From contig WSZX01000060.1 of the NCBI GenBank assembly GCA_013139935.1, positions 1-8,567 on the forward strand: 8,567 nucleotides of DNA. Direction: 5' to 3'. Source of the stretch: Ardenticatenales bacterium. Lineage in GTDB: Bacteria > Chloroflexota > Anaerolineae > Promineifilales > UBA4811. The stretch's first letter is position 1. The number at the start of each line of letters is the position of its first letter. This document shows, one piece after another, positions 1 to 5,645 of this stretch. Below the pieces are notes generated by a model. That model made no database searches. It had not been told where the DNA came from and saw only the letters and a program-made list of their open reading frames with translations. A program made the position numbers and the translations under genes.

Positions 1-842
1 GGCGAGACGGCCGCCGGTAGGTTGAGGCGACGTTCAGCGGCTCGATCACGCTCTGACAGCGCAGCCCGATCCATCAGCGGCCGGCCGGTGACCTTTAGGT
101 AGAGCAGCATCGCCAACACGACGGCGACGCCAGCGGCGACGCCGGTCAGAGTTACCATCCGCAGCGCATTCATGCCCAGAGCGACAAAGCCGGCCGTCAG
201 CCCGGCTATCAGAATTGGCACCAGCCCTTTCCGGATCAGCTTCCACCGGCCGACCAGCCAGACCATCCCGAGGGCGATGCAGGTGCTGACGACCGGCATA
301 AAGCGAGCGAAATTCCCTCCTGCCTGGTTCACCGGCAGACCCACCGCATTGCCAAACACCACCACGGGGATGCCCAGCAATGCATAGGTGCACAAGGCAT
401 CGTAACCAATGGCCGGCAGGGCAATGGCGGCAAAGGAAGAGTAACCGAGCGCCAGCATGATCGGCGGCAAGATCGAGACGGGCACTGCGCCCAGCGCCGT
501 CAGCAAAGTGCCTGCGCCAATGTTGATGATCATGATCTGGACCACCCGGTCAGTCGGGGCCACCGATTTGATCAGAGCCACTATCCGGTCGATGGCACCG
601 GTCTCCAGCATGACGGTAACCTGCAGCATGGAGGTCGCCACGACGAAAGCGATCGGCAACGAAGCGATCACGCCAGCCAGGCTGGCGGTGAAGATGGTAG
701 ACAATGACGTCTGAAAGCCGAGCCACGCCACAACCACCGTGACGACCCAACCCATCAGACCAGCCACATCGGCCGCCGTCCGACGGACGGCAAGCAACAA
801 GAAGATGACAATAACAGGGGAAAGAGCCAGCAGCACTGCCAC
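1..842 (-). CDS. Lactate permease family transporter (LctP/LldP-like), C-terminus outside window
   Basis: Reading leftward from a GTG at 842-840, the frame stays open to the window edge, giving 280 residues of a family usually around 500-550 long. The product is a multi-spanning inner-membrane permease; family members move L-lactate, glycolate or related acids, probably with protons. Hydrophobic segments lie at about residues 3-19, 30-43, 55-75, 101-133, 136-165, 182-198, 207-225 and 230-249. The start (AVLLALSPVIVIFLLLAV) and the stretch around residues 94-165 align by eye with E. coli LldP without gaps. The LldP motif EGAAGFG is replaced by LLTALGA, so the substrate is uncertain. The start is chosen because it begins at the usual N-terminus. 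An AAAGGAGA ribosome site lies upstream but about 14 bases away, which is long. In-frame GTGs further upstream are less likely. It is divergent from rpmF and has its own promoter. Confidence 0.85.
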   Translation of the reverse strand, partial: MAVLLALSPVIVIFLLLAVRRTAADVAGLMGWVVTVVVAWLGFQTSLSTIFTASLAGVIASLPIAFVVATSMLQVTVMLETGAIDRIVALIKSVAPTDRVVQIMIINIGAGTLLTALGAVPVSILPPIMLALGYSSFAAIALPAIGYDALCTYALLGIPVVVFGNAVGLPVNQAGGNFARFMPVVSTCIALGMVWLVGRWKLIRKGLVPILIAGLTAGFVALGMNALRMVTLTGVAAGVAVVLAMLLYLKVTGRPLMDRAALSERDRAAERRLNLPAAVS

Positions 843-887
843 GAAGCTAGTAGGGTCTCCTTTGCAGATAACGGGGTATCGGCGCAC

Positions 888-916
888 AGTATAGCGCGCA
901 ACCGTGCTTGACACAA
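888..916 (-). promoter_or_regulatory. Leftward promoter for the permease gene
   Basis: On the minus strand a -35 box TTGTGT (916-911) and a -10 box TATACT (893-888) are separated by exactly 17 bases. Transcription would begin near 881, giving a leader of about 40 bases before the GTG start at 842. The -35 box shares bases 911-913 with the -35 box of the opposing rpmF promoter, so one polymerase would block the other. The call rests on box sequence and spacing only. Confidence 0.6.
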
Positions 917-935
917 CCTAACCCTCCAGTATAAT
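908..935 (+). promoter_or_regulatory. Near-consensus housekeeping promoter for rpmF
   Basis: A perfect -35 box TTGACA (908-913) and a perfect -10 box TATAAT (930-935) are separated by 16 bases, one short of the optimum. Transcription should begin near 942 and give a leader of about 46 bases before the rpmF ATG. Such strength suits a ribosomal protein gene. The -10 box lies inside one arm of an imperfect inverted repeat (926-935 with 956-965) that could be an operator. Confidence 0.85.
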
Positions 936-965
936 TGGCGGTCGCACAGTCAGACATAATACTGG
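926..965. repeat. Inverted repeat CCAGTATAAT / ATAATACTGG around the rpmF start of transcription
   Basis: The left arm 926-935 and the right arm 956-965 are inverted copies with one mismatch in ten bases; the outer seven (CCAGTAT / ATACTGG) are perfect. Arm centres are 30 bp apart, about three helical turns, and the left arm covers the -10 box. CAGTATA recurs at 887-893 over the -10 box of the opposing promoter. A dimeric or tetrameric regulator could use these copies; no regulator is identified. The left arm lies upstream of the expected transcript start, so an RNA hairpin is unlikely. Confidence 0.35.
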
Positions 966-987
966 CATAGAAAGGAGCGCGAAATCG

Positions 988-1170
988 ATGGGTGCGCTGC
1001 CGAAGAGAAAGATATCCAAAGGGCGACGGAACCGTCGCCGAGCACACGACGCCCTGCGACCACCAGAGTTGGTTGCATGCCCCTCTTGCGGAAAGAAGAT
1101 GCGTCCGCACAGGGTCTGCCTCAGTTGTGGTCAGTACAACGGGCGAACCGTCTTTGAGATGGAGGACTAG
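988..1170 (+). CDS. rpmF: Large-subunit ribosomal protein bL32
   Basis: This 60-residue basic protein is ribosomal protein L32 of the 50S subunit. The N-terminus carries the family pattern PKRK.SK.RR..RRAH (residues 5-20), which contacts 23S rRNA. A zinc ribbon follows, with all four cysteines present: CPSC at 31-34 and CLSC at 44-47, with the usual PHRVC between them. Length matches the family's 55-65 residues. An AAAGGAG ribosome site at 971-977 lies 10 bases before the ATG. A near-consensus promoter lies upstream and a strong terminator begins about 107 bases after the stop codon, so the gene may be a single-gene transcript. In many bacteria rpmF is followed by plsX and fabH; here fabD comes next, so the cluster is contracted or rearranged. 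Confidence 0.96.
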   Translation: MGALPKRKISKGRRNRRRAHDALRPPELVACPSCGKKMRPHRVCLSCGQYNGRTVFEMED

Positions 1171-1276
1171 GGGTCGGAGCCGCTCTGCGAGATGGGACAG
1201 GGCGCTCTATCAGATGCCTGAGGATGAGTTGCGCTGGGCAGCAGACACCCCAGCCGGGATTGCGTTTTCTGAGGAT

Positions 1277-1307
1277 GGCGCCGGGTCCAGCCCGGCGTCC
1301 TTTTTTT
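1277..1307 (+). terminator. Intrinsic terminator after rpmF
   Basis: A hairpin pairs CGCCGGG (1279-1285) with CCCGGCG (1291-1297) around a five-base loop. The stem is extended by one G-U and one G-C pair to 1277/1299. Seven T residues (1301-1307) follow after one more base. This is a classic Rho-independent terminator. It should separate rpmF transcription from the fabD-fabG genes, which then need their own promoter. Nothing else recognisable is seen between the rpmF stop and the hairpin. Confidence 0.9.
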
Positions 1308-1334
1308 GTACCAAGTAGCCGTTTGGGGTAGACT
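1306..1334 (+). promoter_or_regulatory. Possible promoter for fabD-fabG
   Basis: TTGTAC (1306-1311) and TAGACT (1329-1334), separated by 17 bases, resemble a housekeeping promoter immediately after the rpmF terminator. The -35 box uses the end of the T tract. Transcription would start about 1341, within two bases of an in-frame GTG at 1343, so a leaderless message is conceivable. The boxes match consensus only moderately. Confidence 0.35.
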
Positions 1335-1378
1335 AGGATAGAGTGCAACTGAGCGGCCCACGCACGGGTTTCTTGCCA

Positions 1379-2314
1379 ATGCAGTCCACAGTCTTGATAT
1401 TTCCAGGTCAGGGTTCGCAACTGGTCGGGATGGGGCAGACGCTCCACGAGGCCGAACCAGTTGCACGTGACATCTTGACGCAGGCCGACGAGATCCTCGG
1501 GTTTTCGCTGTCCTCGCTCTGCTTTGAAGGGCCGGCCGAGACGCTGACCGATACCATCAATGCCCAGCCAGCCATCCTGGCCACCAGTTATGCGATTCTC
1601 CAGGTCCTCAGGCAGAAGAGCGACCTTGGACCGGCATTCGTGGCCGGCCACAGCCTAGGGGAGTTCACCGCCCTGGTGTGCGCCGGGGCACTATCTTTCC
1701 CTGATGGGCTGCGCCTGGTTCGCGAACGGGGAAGGCTGATGAAGGCCGCCGGTGAAGCTCAACCCGGGGGCATGGCAGCGATCCTGGGGATGGAGAGAGA
1801 AGTGATCTCTGAGGTTTGCACCACGGCCCAGGCGGAAACGGGAGGCGTGGTTCAGATCGCCAACGACAACTGCCCAGGGCAGATCGTCATTTCGGGCACG
1901 CGCGCTGCGCTGGATCGCGCGATGGCAATGGCCAAGGAAAAGAGAGCCAAACGAGTCATACTTCTTCCGGTGAGCATTGCCTCCCACTCTCCGCTCATGG
2001 GGCCAGCAGCGGCCGCCTTCGAGCCAGTCGTTGCCAAAGTCGCCATGAGCCGGCCAGACGTGCCCCTGATTGGGAACACGAGCGCCCGGCCATTATCTTA
2101 CATCCCCTCTATCCGGGCGGAGTTGGTGGCTCAACTCACCCATTGCGTCCGCTGGACCGAGTCGATCCGCTACCTGCTGGCCCAGGGAATGGACACCTTT
2201 ATCGAGATAGGACCCAATGACATTCTGACCGGCCTCATGAGGCGGATTGATCGCAAAGCCAGGCGATTCACGGTCCAGGATCAAGAGGGGATGGGGATAG
2301 GAGAGCAGAGATGA
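1379..2314 (+). CDS. fabD: Malonyl-CoA:ACP transacylase
   Basis: FabD transfers malonyl from CoA to acyl carrier protein in the cytoplasm, supplying the extender unit for type II fatty-acid synthesis. The N-terminal FPGQGSQ (residues 8-14), the nucleophile elbow GHSLGE with catalytic Ser92, the SHSPLM segment with the catalytic His near 203, and IEIGPNDILTGL near the C-terminus are all present. From the ATG at 1379 the protein has 311 residues, against 309 in E. coli, with Ser92 at the same number. This start is chosen by family fit; no Shine-Dalgarno sequence precedes it. An in-frame GTG at 1343 would add 12 residues with no family resemblance and lies next to a possible transcription start. 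The gene overlaps fabG by four bases (ATGA), which indicates translational coupling. Confidence 0.95.
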   Translation: MQSTVLIFPGQGSQLVGMGQTLHEAEPVARDILTQADEILGFSLSSLCFEGPAETLTDTINAQPAILATSYAILQVLRQKSDLGPAFVAGHSLGEFTALVCAGALSFPDGLRLVRERGRLMKAAGEAQPGGMAAILGMEREVISEVCTTAQAETGGVVQIANDNCPGQIVISGTRAALDRAMAMAKEKRAKRVILLPVSIASHSPLMGPAAAAFEPVVAKVAMSRPDVPLIGNTSARPLSYIPSIRAELVAQLTHCVRWTESIRYLLAQGMDTFIEIGPNDILTGLMRRIDRKARRFTVQDQEGMGIGEQR

Positions 2315-3066
2315 AGGAGATGGAAGGCAAGGTCGCCGTGGTCACCGGATCCAGCCGTGGAATCGGTCGAGCGATTGCTCTGGGACTGGCCCTCCAAGGG
2401 GCCAAGGTGGTTGTCAACCATCGTGCCAGCTCCGAGCAAGCAGCCGAGGTAGTAGCCGCGATCCAGGCCCAGGGCGGGGAGGCAGTGGCCATGGCGGCCG
2501 ATGTGTCGGATTTTGATCAGGCTCAGCAGTTGGTCAAAACCACCATCAGCAGCCTGGGCTCGATTGATATCCTGGTCAACAATGCCGGCACAACGCGCGA
2601 CAAGCTGCTAATGCAGATGAAAGAGGCCGATTGGGATGCGGTGTTGAATACAAACGTCAAGAGCGTTTTCAATTGCTGCAAGGCGGCGGTTCGGCCCATG
2701 CTGCGAGCAAGGCGGGGCGGCCGGATCATCAACATCAGTTCGGTTTCGGGGCTGGTCGGGCAGGTGGGACAGACCAACTATTCGGCCTCCAAGGCAGGAA
2801 TCATTGGCTTGACCTATGCCTTGGCCAAGGAACTCGGTTCGCGCCAGATCACCGTCAACGCAGTTGCACCAGGCTATATTCCCACCGTGCTGACCGAAGG
2901 CTTGCCGCAGGAGATCAAGGATGCCATCACCCAAGCCACACCCTTGGGGCGATTTGGGCGATCAGATGACATTGCCAATGCGGTCGTCTTTCTGGCCTCG
3001 GACCGGGCCGCGTTCATCACCGGTATCACCCTGCGGGTCGACGGTGGACTGGCAATCGGGAGTTAG
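2311..3066 (+). CDS. fabG: 3-oxoacyl-ACP reductase
   Basis: FabG is an NADPH-dependent short-chain dehydrogenase that reduces 3-ketoacyl-ACP to 3-hydroxyacyl-ACP in the fatty-acid elongation cycle. The 251-residue product has the Rossmann motif TGSSRGIG (12-19), NNAG (90-93), and a complete catalytic set in the usual spacing: Asn115, Ser144, Tyr157 and Lys161 (YSASK). It ends with the family's ITGITLRVDGG. Basic residues after the second strand (NHR, 36-38) fit NADPH preference. An AGGAGAG ribosome site lies just before the ATG, and the start overlaps the fabD stop. An in-frame ATG at 2320 is an alternative and would remove three residues. SDR enzymes are promiscuous, but linkage to fabD makes the FabG role likely. 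No ACP gene follows. Confidence 0.94.
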   Translation: MKEMEGKVAVVTGSSRGIGRAIALGLALQGAKVVVNHRASSEQAAEVVAAIQAQGGEAVAMAADVSDFDQAQQLVKTTISSLGSIDILVNNAGTTRDKLLMQMKEADWDAVLNTNVKSVFNCCKAAVRPMLRARRGGRIINISSVSGLVGQVGQTNYSASKAGIIGLTYALAKELGSRQITVNAVAPGYIPTVLTEGLPQEIKDAITQATPLGRFGRSDDIANAVVFLASDRAAFITGITLRVDGGLAIGS

Positions 3067-3069
3067 CAC

Positions 3070-3098
3070 TTGTTAAGGAATAACTTCCCATTTTGAAT
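3070..3098 (+). promoter_or_regulatory. Weak promoter candidate before the Asp23/Gls24-family gene
   Basis: The 108-bp gap after fabG contains TTGTTA (3070-3075), 17 bases, then TTGAAT (3093-3098), a poor -10 match. A short hairpin CCATT/AATGG (3088-3092 with 3096-3100) overlaps it. A seven-base inverted pair, ACTTGTT (3068-3074) and AACAAGT (3145-3151), brackets the gap. The gap may simply be transcribed through from fabG. Confidence 0.2.
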
Positions 3099-3174
3099 GG
3101 TGATTCACGGGTAGAGCAGTCACAAAAGGACCAAGTTGTTTCTGAACAAGTACTAGTAGGGAGGAGCGAGGCGT

Positions 3175-3525
3175 ATGGACAAGGTTCACGAGGGAAAGAT
3201 CACTGTAGCGCCTGAAGTGCTAGTTGATATCGTCCGGCAGGCGGCGCTATACACCGACGGCGTGGTCAAGATGGCTTCAGTCCCGCCGCGGGTTGACCGC
3301 ATCTTTCGCCGACTGGTCACCGCGGAGGGAATCGAGCTCGAGATCAGAGAGGACTCGGTTGTGATTGACCTATTCCTGGTGGTGCGCGCGGTAGATATGC
3401 TGGCGTTGAGCCACAAGGTACAGCAGGAGGTCATGCGCACCATGGACAGGATCGTCGGAATTGAGGTGGACGCGGTCAACATCCACATTGAAGATGTAGC
3501 CTACCCAGGGAACGGACCCTCCTAG
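3175..3525 (+). CDS. Asp23/Gls24 family (YqhY-like, DUF322) protein
   Basis: This 116-residue protein matches the Asp23/Gls24 family. It has the opening pattern GKITVAPEVLVDIVRQAAL (7-25), a GVVKMA segment (29-34), a central alternating strand (SVVIDLFLVV, 61-70), and the closing helix-strand region ending in VDAVNIHIEDV (98-108). No signal peptide or membrane helix is seen, so it is probably cytoplasmic. Family members include cell-envelope stress proteins, and Bacillus YqhY, which is encoded beside the acetyl-CoA carboxylase genes and nusB and is connected with control of fatty-acid precursor supply. Here the partners are fabDG upstream and nusB two bases downstream, which favours the YqhY-type role. 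A strong AGGGAGGAG ribosome site (3158-3166) lies eight bases before the ATG. The biochemical function of the family is not settled. Confidence 0.88.
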   Translation: MDKVHEGKITVAPEVLVDIVRQAALYTDGVVKMASVPPRVDRIFRRLVTAEGIELEIREDSVVIDLFLVVRAVDMLALSHKVQQEVMRTMDRIVGIEVDAVNIHIEDVAYPGNGPS

Positions 3526-3527
3526 AG

Positions 3528-3971
3528 ATGCAACCGCGCCGGCGCGCACGCGGGCTCGCCATACAAATCCTATACGAGATCGACTGCGCTGGCCACGAAC
3601 CAGAGGCGGTGATGGCAACCAGGCAATCGATCACGGAGCTACCGGAGGCCGCAGCGCGGTTCGCCGAAGAGCTCGTTCGCGGGGTGCTGGCAAACAAGGA
3701 CAAGATGGATCAGTTGATTACACAGTATGCACCCGAATGGCCGGTGGATCAGATGGCGATCATTGACCGCAATGTGCTGAGAATAGCCATTTTCGAACTG
3801 GCCATCGGCGCCAGTACGCCCGTCAAGGTGGCGATCAACGAGGCGGTCGAGTTGGCAAAGCTGTACGGCTCGGAAAGCTCCGCGCGATTCGTCAATGGTG
3901 TATTGGGATCAGTGGCCGACCGGCTCGACGAGATCGAGATGAAGTTCGGCGCGTCACGCATGCGGCCGTAG
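3528..3971 (+). CDS. nusB: Transcription antitermination factor NusB
   Basis: NusB binds boxA RNA with NusE (ribosomal protein S10) and keeps RNA polymerase processive through rRNA operons. The 147-residue product has the family's N-terminal RRRARGLAIQILYEID (4-19). It also has the W...MAIIDRNVLRIAIFEL core (71-91), with the DRNVLR signature, and the C-terminal VAINEAVELAKLYGSESSARFVNGVL block (101-126), the most conserved part of the family. Length is typical. The ATG lies two bases after the stop of the Asp23/Gls24-family gene and has no clear ribosome site of its own, so translation is probably coupled to that gene. A large stem-loop begins just after the stop and may end the transcript. 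Confidence 0.95.
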   Translation: MQPRRRARGLAIQILYEIDCAGHEPEAVMATRQSITELPEAAARFAEELVRGVLANKDKMDQLITQYAPEWPVDQMAIIDRNVLRIAIFELAIGASTPVKVAINEAVELAKLYGSESSARFVNGVLGSVADRLDEIEMKFGASRMRP

Positions 3972-3976
3972 TGGCA

Positions 3977-4020
3977 CTGCCCCAGGGGAGACGGGTGAGA
4001 GTGCGCCTCCCCTGGGGCGG
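3977..4020 (+). terminator. Long GC-rich stem-loop after nusB, terminator-like without T tract
   Basis: Twelve perfectly paired bases, GCCCCAGGGGAG (3979-3990) with CTCCCCTGGGGC (4007-4018), enclose a 16-base loop. The stem extends outward by a U-G and a C-G pair. It begins six bases after the nusB stop. No run of T follows, so it is not a standard intrinsic terminator. It could be a U-less terminator, a processing or mRNA 3'-end stabilising hairpin, or a barrier between nusB and the next gene. Confidence 0.5.
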
Positions 4021-4026
4021 CAAACC

Positions 4027-4046
4027 AGAGTTGACTAGTTAACTCT
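4027..4046. promoter_or_regulatory. 20-bp near-perfect palindrome, possible operator
   Basis: AGAGTTGACTAGTTAACTCT reads the same on both strands except for one symmetric position pair (4033/4040). It lies 31 bases before the ATG of the cDPGS-like gene. The length and symmetry suit a dimeric repressor site. TTGACT inside it looks like a -35 box, but no -10 box lies at proper spacing. It could also form a small RNA hairpin. Confidence 0.35.
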
Positions 4047-4077
4047 CTAACCTCTGTTTCAAGGAGCCAAACATTTC

Positions 4078-5397
4078 ATGAGACCACACCGGGTGATCAT
4101 TATGGGAGCCGCGGGCCGCGACTTTCACAACTTCAATGTTTGCTTTCGCGACAACCCACAGTATGAGGTGGTGGCTTTCACCGCCACCCAGATCCCCAAT
4201 ATCGAGGGACGGACCTACCCGCGCGAGCTGTCCGGAGAGCTGTACCCTGACGGCGTTCCCATCCATGCCGAGAAGGGGCTCGGCGAGCTGATTCGTGACC
4301 TGAACGTGGATCAGGTTGTCTTTTCCTATTCGGATATCTCACATGCGGATGTGATGCACAAGGCATCGGCTGTGTTGTCCGCCGGCGCCGACTTTCGGCT
4401 ACTGGGTCCCAGGCTAACCCAGCTCCAGGCGACCAAGCCGACGGTATCCATCTGCGCAGTACGGACCGGCTGCGGCAAGAGCCAGACGACGCGCCACGTC
4501 ACCGAGGTGCTGCAGAGGATGGGTTACCGGGTAGTAGTGATTCGCCACCCCATGCCGTACGGGGACCTGGGAAGGCAGATCTGGCAGCGCTTTGCCACCA
4601 CGGAGGACCTGGATCGACACGATTGCACCATTGAGGAGCGAGAAGAGTACGAGCCGCACATCGTGCAAGGGGTGGTGGTATACGCCGGCGTGGATTATGG
4701 AGAGATTCTCAAGCGAGCCGAGGCAGAGGCAGACATCATCGTGTGGGATGGGGGGAACAATGATGTCTCCTTTATTCAGTCCGACCTCACGATCGTGGTG
4801 GCGGACCCACACCGGCCCGGTCACGAGTTGAGCTACTATCCGGGCGAAGTCAACCTGCGCATGGCAGATATCATCGTCCTCAACAAGGTTGACACGGCCG
4901 ATCTGGCTAATATCGCGACTGTGCGCAACAATGCGCGAATGGTCAACCCGACCGCCGACCTGGTCGAGGCAGCCTCGCCCATCCTGGTAGACAACCCGGC
5001 CGCTATCGCCGGCAAGAGGGTGCTGGTAGTGGAGGATGGTCCGACGCTCACTCACGGCGAGATGGCATACGGGGCAGGTACGGTTGCCGCACGTCGATTC
5101 GGGGCGGCCGAGTTGATCGATCCGAGGCCGTACGCGGTTGGCTCGATAGCAGGCGTTTTCGAAAAGTATCCCGCGACGGGCGCCCTGCTGCCCGCAATGG
5201 GATACAGCGCTGAGCAGATCGCCGATCTGGAGGAAACGATCAACAACACCCCGGCCGAGTTGGTTATCATTGGCACCCCGATCGACCTGCGCAAAGTGAT
5301 CGACATCAAGCACCCCACCGATCGCGTGCGGTATGAACTGCAGGTGATTGGACAGCCAACGCTCGAGGAGTTGCTGCAAGTCAAGTTCGGCCGCTGA
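4078..5397 (+). CDS. Cyclic 2,3-diphosphoglycerate synthetase-like P-loop NTPase
   Basis: The 439-residue product resembles the family annotated as cyclic 2,3-diphosphoglycerate synthetase, the enzyme that closes 2,3-diphosphoglycerate into a cyclic phosphoanhydride with ATP in certain thermophilic methanogens. The first ~115 residues form a Rossmann-like region opening RVIIMGAAGRDFHNFN (5-20), with ATQIPNIEGR (36-45) and a conserved FSYSDISH (82-89). A P-loop follows, VRTGCGKSQTTR (128-139), then WDGGNND (223-229), which may act as Walker B, and NKVD (269-272), which resembles the G4 guanine-specificity motif. No signal or membrane segment is seen. Bacterial members have no established reaction to my knowledge, so the family call is firm but the substrate is not. 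AAGGAG at 4061-4066 precedes the ATG by 11 bases. It stands alone, with a stem-loop before it and a 273-bp gap after it. Confidence 0.85.
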   Translation: MRPHRVIIMGAAGRDFHNFNVCFRDNPQYEVVAFTATQIPNIEGRTYPRELSGELYPDGVPIHAEKGLGELIRDLNVDQVVFSYSDISHADVMHKASAVLSAGADFRLLGPRLTQLQATKPTVSICAVRTGCGKSQTTRHVTEVLQRMGYRVVVIRHPMPYGDLGRQIWQRFATTEDLDRHDCTIEEREEYEPHIVQGVVVYAGVDYGEILKRAEAEADIIVWDGGNNDVSFIQSDLTIVVADPHRPGHELSYYPGEVNLRMADIIVLNKVDTADLANIATVRNNARMVNPTADLVEAASPILVDNPAAIAGKRVLVVEDGPTLTHGEMAYGAGTVAARRFGAAELIDPRPYAVGSIAGVFEKYPATGALLPAMGYSAEQIADLEETINNTPAELVIIGTPIDLRKVIDIKHPTDRVRYELQVIGQPTLEELLQVKFGR

Positions 5398-5545
5398 CGG
5401 GATTCCCTACTAGGCGCATATGGCAGGAGGCGATGTTACAACACGTTGATAGGCCAAGGCCGCTCGAAATCGCGGCGATAGGCTCAGCGTGATCTCTCGC
5501 TCAAGTAAACCGCGATGTGGTTGATCGCCGAGAAACGGACGGCCA

Positions 5546-5586
5546 TGACTGGAGCGGGATGTAAGCTGCCCGCGCAATTCCAGTCA
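5546..5586 (+). other. Bulged stem-loop in the leader of the kinase-fusion gene
   Basis: TGACTGGA (5546-5553) pairs perfectly with TCCAGTCA (5579-5586), and GCGGG (5554-5558) stacks directly with CCCGC (5569-5573). The result is a 13-bp helix with a five-base one-sided bulge (5574-5578) and a ten-base loop. It could be a leader RNA element or a protein-binding site. Confidence 0.35.
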
Positions 5587-5619
5587 AGAGCTGCGGATGG
5601 ACATTTCACACCGGAACAT

Positions 5620-5645
5620 AGACCAGATTCGGGGAATCGGGGTCT
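5620..5645 (+). other. Second leader hairpin with a competing alternative fold
   Basis: AGACC (5620-5624) pairs with GGTCT (5641-5645), and GATTC (5626-5630) pairs with GAATC (5634-5638) around a GGG loop, with a small internal loop between them. The 3' part can instead form ATCGG/CCGAT or TCGGG/CCCGA hairpins with downstream bases to about 5659. These folds cannot coexist with the first, as in attenuators, but no T tract follows. Confidence 0.3.

Noticed and set aside
46..393. Open frames of 115 residues (minus) and 71 residues (plus, 172-387) in the permease region
   Set aside because: They overlap the permease frame, which is clearly a membrane protein with family matches. The 115-residue product is Arg/Gly-rich with no family resemblance.
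935..960. A second rpmF promoter, TTGGCG with CATAAT
   Set aside because: The spacing is only 14 bases, too short, and the upstream promoter is far better.
992..1318. 108-residue plus-strand frame over rpmF and its terminator
   Set aside because: It lies out of frame with rpmF, runs through the intrinsic terminator, and has no family features.
1121..1651. 176-residue minus-strand frame across the rpmF tail, terminator and fabD start
   Set aside because: It is antisense to two confident genes and crosses a terminator; the translation shows no recognisable motif.
4031..4053. Promoter TTGACT with TAACCT before the cDPGS-like gene
   Set aside because: The boxes are only 11 bases apart, and the TTGACT is part of the palindrome.
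4414..5379. 321-residue minus-strand frame opposite the cDPGS-like gene
   Set aside because: Long antisense frames are common opposite GC-rich genes. The product is rich in His, Arg and Gln and lacks motifs, while the plus strand has an intact P-loop protein.
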